From NCBI GenBank assembly GCA_027341705.1, contig DAIELO010000007.1:1-20379 (forward strand): a stretch of DNA of 20,379 bases. The letters run 5' to 3'. Numbering within the stretch: position 1 is the stretch's first letter; each line of letters starts with the position of its first letter. The DNA is from Caryophanales bacterium. Lineage in GTDB: Bacteria > Bacillota > Bacilli > Alicyclobacillales > SLC66. The notes under the pieces are model-generated. The model saw nothing but the letters and a program-made list of their open reading frames with translations, was not told where the DNA came from and searched no databases. The position numbers and the translations under genes are program-made. Shown one piece after another: positions 15,914 to 20,379 of this stretch.

Positions 15914-18157
15914 CTAGCGGTTCACCGGAGTATGAGGCCGCTCCGGACGATCATGTGATCCCTTACGGTCACCATTGCGATTGTGAGATCCTTCTCTGCG
16001 AGGTCCCCGATTCCCATCACTTCGCTCATTGCGCTCCGGTCGACTAACTGCTTCTGCTACCTCAACACCGGCGTCGCGCAATGCTTCGCGATGAGAAAGA
16101 TTAATCCTGCCCTGGCCATCAATTTCAGTCACCTTGACCCTCAATGAATCGCCAATTTTTACAACGTCTTCCGTGCTTTTCACGCGTTCAGCCCCAAGCT
16201 GAGATACATGTACTAGCCCTTCCTTACCAGGCAAAATCTCAATAAATGCACCATAGCTCTCGACACGCATCACTTTGCCATCGTAAGTTTCGCCCACTAT
16301 CACTTCACGGACAATACCCTCGATAATTTCACGTGCCTTTTCCCCGGCTTCTTGATTCGGCGTAGATATAAACACACGACCATCTTGTTCAATGTCAATT
16401 TTCACACCAGTATCTTCGATGATTTTATTAATCACGCGTCCACCAGGACCGATCACTTCTCGGATTTTGTCTGGATTGATTTTCATCGTGATAATCTTAG
16501 GCGCATAAGGAGATAAATTCTCCCTTGGCTCATTGATAGCTTGTAACATTTTCTCTAAAATGAACATCCTGCCTGCATGCGCCTTCTCCAATGCTTGCTC
16601 TAAAATAGCAGGGGTTATGCCACCAATTTTAATATCCATTTGTAAAGCGGTAATGCCTTGTGAAGAACCCGCTACTTTAAAGTCCATGTCGCCTAAGTGA
16701 TCTTCCATGCCTTGTATATCTGTTAGCACTGCCACTTGATCGCCATCTTTAACGAGTCCCATTGCCACTCCTGCTACAGGCGCTTTAATTGGCACTCCTG
16801 CATCCATTAAAGCCAGCACGGATGCGCAAATGGAAGCTTGTGAAGAGGAACCATTCGATTCGAGTACCTCCGATACTAAACGAACCGTATACGGGAATTC
16901 ATCCTCATTCGGTATGATCGGTTCAAGCGCACGTTCCCCCAATGCACCGTGTCCAATATCTCTGCGACTCGGTGGACGAAGCGGGCGCGCCTCCCCTGTT
17001 GAAAAAGGCGGAAAATTGTAGTGATGCATGAAGCGTTTGCTTTCTTCTAGGCTGATACCATCTAAAATCTGCACATCACCAAGCGCCCCCAACGTACACA
17101 CAGACAAAGCCTGCGTTTGTCCTCGGGTAAATAACCCAGACCCATGCGTACGCGGCAATATTCCTGCCTCTACTGTAATCGGGCGAATTTCATCAAGTGA
17201 ACGACCATCGGGACGCATACCATCAACTAAAATAGCTCTGCGTACCTCTTCTTTCACGATACTGTGCAGTACATCGCTGATATCACTCGCATGCTCAGCG
17301 TATTGTTCCGAGTATTGTTCCGCAAAATACAGTTTTGTTTCATCTACCACTGCATCAATTGCTTCTTGACGCGCATGCTTTTCAGCCTGATAAATCGCGC
17401 TTCTAAGCTTGTCCGTTGCATAAACTCGAACCAAATTTTCAATCGTCTCGTCGTTCTTGCGAACAATCACCGACATCTTTGGTTTACCTGCATCTGCAAT
17501 CAGTAATTCTTCCATACTAATGATACGCTTGATCTCTTCATGACCAAACACAATCGCATCAAGCATCACTGTTTCAGATACTTCTTTTGCTCCCGCCTCC
17601 ACCATCATAATGGCGTCCTTGGTTCCTGCTACAACTAAGTGCATCTCACTTTCTTCAACCTGTGCATGCGTAGGATTCACGACAAACTCACCATTAATTC
17701 GCCCTACAATCACACCTGCAATCGGTTCATTAAACGGCACATCAGAAACACCAAGTGCCGCAGACACACCAATCATGCCGGCAATTTCAGGGGCACAATC
17801 CTGATCAACCGAAAGCACCAACACCACTACTTGCACATCGTGGCGGTACCCGTCAGGAAATAGCGGTCGAATAGGTCGATCAATCAAGCGACAAGCCAAA
17901 GTCGCTTTTTCACTAGGGCGACCTTCTCGTTTAATGAATCCCCCAGGAATCTTACCTACTGCATAAAGGCGCTCTTCAAAGTTAACTGTCAAAGGGAAAA
18001 AATCAAGTGGTGTAGGGTTTTTAGAGGCAGTGACTGTTGCCAATACAACAGTATCTCCATAAGAAACAAGAACAGCACCATTCGCTTGTTTGGCTAGTCT
18101 TCCCGTCTCGAGCACTAAAGGTCTTCCACCAAGTGTTGTTCGTTGATAAAATGCCAA
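15914..18157 (-). CDS. pnp: Polyribonucleotide nucleotidyltransferase (PNPase)
   Basis: PNPase is the phosphorolytic 3'-to-5' exoribonuclease of mRNA decay, working as a trimer in the cytoplasm. The start is TTG at 18157, with AGGAGG 7 nt upstream, giving 747 aa. A longer frame to 18217 would run into the rpsO terminator and is rejected. Two RNase PH domains are separated by a helical domain. The second holds the [20 protein letters not shown] and [15 protein letters not shown] catalytic blocks. A KH domain (about 556-619, with [10 protein letters not shown]) and an S1 domain (about 620-693, with [17 protein letters not shown]) follow. The last ~54 residues are an Arg/Asn/Gly/Glu-rich, probably disordered tail that makes the protein about 40 residues longer than B. 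subtilis PnpA. Confidence 0.96.
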   Translation of the reverse strand: MAFYQRTTLGGRPLVLETGRLAKQANGAVLVSYGDTVVLATVTASKNPTPLDFFPLTVNFEERLYAVGKIPGGFIKREGRPSEKATLACRLIDRPIRPLFPDGYRHDVQVVVLVLSVDQDCAPEIAGMIGVSAALGVSDVPFNEPIAGVIVGRINGEFVVNPTHAQVEESEMHLVVAGTKDAIMMVEAGAKEVSETVMLDAIVFGHEEIKRIISMEELLIADAGKPKMSVIVRKNDETIENLVRVYATDKLRSAIYQAEKHARQEAIDAVVDETKLYFAEQYSEQYAEHASDISDVLHSIVKEEVRRAILVDGMRPDGRSLDEIRPITVEAGILPRTHGSGLFTRGQTQALSVCTLGALGDVQILDGISLEESKRFMHHYNFPPFSTGEARPLRPPSRRDIGHGALGERALEPIIPNEDEFPYTVRLVSEVLESNGSSSQASICASVLALMDAGVPIKAPVAGVAMGLVKDGDQVAVLTDIQGMEDHLGDMDFKVAGSSQGITALQMDIKIGGITPAILEQALEKAHAGRMFILEKMLQAINEPRENLSPYAPKIITMKINPDKIREVIGPGGRVINKIIEDTGVKIDIEQDGRVFISTPNQEAGEKAREIIEGIVREVIVGETYDGKVMRVESYGAFIEILPGKEGLVHVSQLGAERVKSTEDVVKIGDSLRVKVTEIDGQGRINLSHREALRDAGVEVAEAVSRPERNERSDGNRGPRREGSHNRNGDRKGSHDRPERPHTPVNR

Positions 18158-18191
18158 ACCAAAACCTCCTCTCACGATCAAAAATGACAGA

Positions 18192-18215
18192 AAAAAGCGG
18201 GAATTACCCCGCTTC
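18192..18215 (-). terminator. Intrinsic terminator between rpsO and pnp
   Basis: On the minus strand AGCGGG and CCCGCT form a 6-bp stem with a GTAATT loop (18214-18197), followed by a run of T residues (18196-18192). It begins about 7 nt after the rpsO stop. The pnp ribosome site follows closely, so pnp is presumably expressed by partial read-through. Confidence 0.92.
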
Positions 18216-18220
18216 AATCT

Positions 18221-18490
18221 TTACTTACGCAATCCCAAACGGGTAATAAGTGTCCGATAACGATTGATGTCATGTTCACGCAAGTACCTAAGCAAATGAG
18301 CGCGTTGATACACCATCTTAAATAACCCACGTCGAGAATGATGATCTTTTTTATGCGTTCTAAAATGTTCATTCAGGTAGTTAATACGTTCGGTGAGCAA
18401 CGCCACCTGGACTTCCGGAGAACCAGTGTCCCCTTCGTGTACTGCAAAATCCGTAATAATTTCCAACTTGCGGTCTGGCGTAAGAGCCAT
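18221..18490 (-). CDS. rpsO: 30S ribosomal protein S15
   Basis: S15 is a primary 16S rRNA-binding protein of the small-subunit platform. The start is the ATG at 18490 (MALTPDRK), giving the standard 89 aa, with AGGAGGTAA about 6 nt upstream. A TTG immediately before it is not used. Signature blocks are visible: [37 protein letters not shown] and [13 protein letters not shown]. It has its own promoter, a structured ~140-nt leader and a terminator. S15 in several bacteria represses its own translation through such leaders. Confidence 0.98.
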   Translation of the reverse strand: MALTPDRKLEIITDFAVHEGDTGSPEVQVALLTERINYLNEHFRTHKKDHHSRRGLFKMVYQRAHLLRYLREHDINRYRTLITRLGLRK

Positions 18491-18632
18491 CAATAATTAC
18501 CTCCTCAATTTTCCCTGCCAATATGCGAACTACCCAGTATCCGCCGAGGTTGCGGTCTACCGCGAAGTCGCGTAAACTTTGAAATGACAGGCCAAAGGTC
18601 ACCTAAATGCTATCATTTAGTATGAGACAATG
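18491..18632 (-). promoter_or_regulatory. Structured 5' leader of rpsO, candidate S15 autoregulatory element
   Basis: The leader is about 140 nt, long for a ribosomal protein gene. Near its 5' end CTAAATG/CATTTAG form a 7-bp stem with a 4-nt loop (18620-18603). Downstream, three short GC stems compete for shared bases: CGCG/CGCG with a tetraloop (18572-18561), GCGG/CCGC with a tetraloop (18563-18552), and CCGC/GCGG with a 7-nt loop (18555-18541). Mutually exclusive pairing upstream of the ribosome site is what a switch for S15 feedback would need; S15 binding itself is inferred. Confidence 0.55.
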
Positions 18633-18638
18633 TTTATA

Positions 18639-18667
18639 AGTATACACTTCCGAATTTCGCGAGTAAA
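18639..18667 (-). promoter_or_regulatory. Sigma-A-type promoter for rpsO
   Basis: On the minus strand TTTACT (18667-18662, 4/6) and TATACT (18644-18639, 5/6) are separated by exactly 17 nt. Transcription would start near 18632. It lies just after the ribF stop (18684), giving rpsO a promoter independent of truB-ribF. Confidence 0.7.
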
Positions 18668-18683
18668 GGAAAAACGATCAAAT

Positions 18684-19622
18684 TCAAGACCAACTTCGGG
18701 CGAAATCGCGATCTTTTTGCAATTGTGCTTGAAGGTCAGAAAGAGAGGCGAATTTTTGTTCATCGCGGATAAATTCAAGCATATCGACCATTAATTCTTG
18801 TCCATATAAGTCACCATCAAAATCTAATAAATACACTTCCATTGACAAATGTCCCGCATTATCCACCGTCGGACGGTATCCTAAATTCATCATTCCTCTA
18901 TACACCGTTGCCAATACCCTAACATCAACCACATATACTCCAACTTTTGGTAAAACGTACTGTTCAGTTGCTCTTAGGTTCGCAGTGGGGAACCCGATGC
19001 TACGTCCACGCGCATCCCCTCTGACCACTACCCCACGCACGCGGTAAGGTCTACCCAATAACTCAGCAGCACTAGACACCGCTCCACTCTCTAAATACGC
19101 GCGAATTCGCGAACTACTCACAGGTTGTCCATGATCAATGACAGAATCAATCACATCGACAGTAATCCCCCATTGATTCGCAATCAATTTAAGACCGGAA
19201 GCGTCTGTCGCGCCATTTTTGCCAAATCGAAAATTATACCCAATCACCAAATGCTTAGCACCTAACGGAAGTAAGTAATTGATCATGAATTCTTCGGCAC
19301 TTTGCGCGCGAAATGAAGCGTTAAAATTGGCGATGTACATTTCTTTTACACCAAAACTCTTAGCCACTTCCACACGCTCATAAGGAGGCGTCAGCATTTT
19401 TTCATATGCTGGATCACCCGTAAGCACATTTCGAGGATGTGGTGAAAACGTGAATACGCAAGGCATCGTATTGGTAGCCTCGGCCGACGCGACAGCTTGT
19501 CGAATCACCACTTGATGAGCAACATGCAGTCCGTCAAATTTGCCGATAGCAAATGTGCGCGGCGTTGAATCATGAATTTGAACAGGAGAAGTTAAATACA
19601 CAAATGGCTCTTGCATACTCAA
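18684..19622 (-). CDS. ribF: Bifunctional riboflavin kinase / FAD synthetase
   Basis: RibF (RibC in B. subtilis) phosphorylates riboflavin to FMN and adenylates FMN to FAD. The 312-aa length is typical. The N-terminal nucleotidyltransferase domain shows AIGKFDGLHVAHQ (25-37), the GxFDGxHxxH family motif, plus FSPHPRNVL and the SSSRIRAYL block. The C-terminal flavokinase domain begins near residue 185 and carries ARGRSIGFPTANL (GxPTAN-type motif) and VGVYVVDV, with NLGYRPTV. The start is TTG at 19622, with GAGGTG 5 nt upstream, overlapping the truB stop by 4 nt (TTGA). An ATG two codons later (19616) is possible but less well spaced. The FMN riboswitch usual for rib operons is not seen here, as expected for ribF. 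Confidence 0.96.
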   Translation of the reverse strand: MSMQEPFVYLTSPVQIHDSTPRTFAIGKFDGLHVAHQVVIRQAVASAEATNTMPCVFTFSPHPRNVLTGDPAYEKMLTPPYERVEVAKSFGVKEMYIANFNASFRAQSAEEFMINYLLPLGAKHLVIGYNFRFGKNGATDASGLKLIANQWGITVDVIDSVIDHGQPVSSSRIRAYLESGAVSSAAELLGRPYRVRGVVVRGDARGRSIGFPTANLRATEQYVLPKVGVYVVDVRVLATVYRGMMNLGYRPTVDNAGHLSMEVYLLDFDGDLYGQELMVDMLEFIRDEQKFASLSDLQAQLQKDRDFARSWS

Positions 19623-20379
19623 AAGTCCACCTCGGCATTCGAAAAAACTTTTTGCGGGCGGAATTCAATCATATCATTCATATGCATATGAACTACACAA
19701 ATGGCAATGAGTCGTTCATTCAAATCATGCACCCGCACGATCTTTGCATCATGCAGATTTGACAGCGTATGCTGATCATGACTGATGCTGATAAATACCG
19801 CCACACCATGAAAAATTTTCTTCGCTAACTCAGTATCAAAATGAACTTTAGGTAAACTTTCGATACCCATTTCTGGTGGCAACACTACTTGCCAACCATT
19901 TTCTTGTACGCTGGCAATTGAGTGAGCTTGTGCAATTGAAAATAGTCCAGACTTTGTTCGCTGCAAGGCGGACATGTGCGCCGGCACTCCTAATTTTTTA
20001 CCCAAATCATGACAAAGTGTCCGTATGTATGTGCCTTTACTGCAGGCTACATGAAAACTAACCTGATATGCCATTTGATTTAGAATAATACTTTCTATGC
20101 GGATAGCATCAATAGTGATAAGACGCGATTTAAGCTCTACTTCCATACCCTGACGCGCCCAAGTATAAGCAGGCTTCCCGTCAATTTTCAAGGCCGAAAA
20201 TTGTGGTGGTGTCTGCGAAAAAGTGCCCACAAACTGTGACAAGACCTCAGTAACGCGCTGTTCCGTTAAATGGGAAGGATCACCCACCTCAATAACCTGA
20301 CCCGTTGCATCCTGCGTATCAGTGGCAAACCCAAATGTAGCTTGAGCCAAGTATTCCTTTTCCCCACTAAGCACATATT
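19619..20379 (-). CDS. truB: tRNA pseudouridine(55) synthase, 5' end outside window
   Basis: TruB makes pseudouridine 55 in the T-loop of tRNAs. The frame is open to the right edge (first complete codons read YVLSGEKEYLA). The N-terminal ~60 residues, including the catalytic GxLDPxAxG aspartate motif, therefore lie beyond the window. Visible family features are the EKEYLAQATFGFATDTQDATG-type segment, the FSQTPPQFSALKIDGKPAY block (tRNA contact), and CSKGTYIRTLCHDLG, a hallmark of TruB. A C-terminal PUA-like domain follows (about the last 70 residues). It overlaps ribF by 4 nt. Confidence 0.95.
   Translation of the reverse strand, partial: YVLSGEKEYLAQATFGFATDTQDATGQVIEVGDPSHLTEQRVTEVLSQFVGTFSQTPPQFSALKIDGKPAYTWARQGMEVELKSRLITIDAIRIESIILNQMAYQVSFHVACSKGTYIRTLCHDLGKKLGVPAHMSALQRTKSGLFSIAQAHSIASVQENGWQVVLPPEMGIESLPKVHFDTELAKKIFHGVAVFISISHDQHTLSNLHDAKIVRVHDLNERLIAICVVHMHMNDMIEFRPQKVFSNAEVDF

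Noticed and set aside
18158..18217. N-terminal extension of pnp (MKRGNSRFF...)
   Set aside because: It would be translated from the rpsO terminator stem. The TTG at 18157 has AGGAGG at 7 nt and gives the normal PNPase N-terminus.
18381..18602. Minus-strand frame overlapping rpsO and its leader (73 aa)
   Set aside because: It crosses the structured leader and runs out of frame into rpsO. It has no independent ribosome site and its translation resembles no family.
1..20379. CRISPR array, tRNA or rRNA genes
   Set aside because: I saw no regularly spaced repeats, cloverleaf-like segments or rRNA-like sequence on either strand.

Overview
The window looks like a chromosomal segment of an endospore-forming member of the Bacillales (Firmicutes). 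The evidence is a minus-strand gene run whose order matches the Bacillus subtilis truB-ribC-rpsO-pnpA-ylxY-mlpA-(ymxH)-spoVFA-spoVFB-asd-dapG-dapA-ymfA-tepA-ylzJ-spoIIIE region, together with strong Shine-Dalgarno sites and Gram-positive intrinsic terminators. The frequent TTG/GTG starts and moderate base composition would fit an Alicyclobacillaceae-type organism, but that placement is only a guess.

Layout, read along the minus strand from the right edge: truB (5' end cut off by the window edge) and ribF overlap by 4 nt. Next comes rpsO, with its own promoter, a structured leader and a terminator, and then pnp with a terminator. These are followed by ylxY (a deacetylase-like protein lacking canonical catalytic residues), mlpA (M16 peptidase) and dut. 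A plus-strand gene for a membrane-anchored SGNH hydrolase (12324-13055) is inserted here. It is convergent with dut and divergent from dpaA. Then comes the dipicolinate/diaminopimelate cluster dpaA-dpaB-asd-dapG-dapA, followed by an RNase J gene, tepA (ClpP-like) and ylzJ, which ends at a strong terminator. spoIIIE comes next, followed by a short membrane-anchored protein of unknown function.

The left 1.4 kb is accessory. It holds a small plus-strand orphan gene (1021-1368) with a perfect inverted repeat over its likely promoter, and the 5' part of a TnpB (IS200/IS605-family) gene on the minus strand with a candidate transposon-end hairpin upstream. The tnpB gene runs off the left edge.

How the genes work together: DapG phosphorylates aspartate, Asd reduces the product to aspartate semialdehyde, and DapA condenses it with pyruvate to 4-hydroxy-tetrahydrodipicolinate. 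That product feeds lysine and peptidoglycan synthesis and, through DpaA/DpaB in the mother cell, spore dipicolinic acid. SpoIIIE pumps DNA into the forespore, TepA is a ClpP-like protein linked to spore outgrowth, and YlxY and MlpA are sporulation-associated neighbours. PNPase, RNase J and S15 cover RNA turnover and translation, and TruB and RibF are housekeeping.

I see no clearly new multi-gene system. The most unusual items are the TnpB element edge, the orphan gene with its promoter palindrome, the inserted SGNH hydrolase, the degenerate YlxY active site, the possible rpsO leader switch, and the very high share of non-ATG starts. No gene-free stretch exceeds 300 bases.
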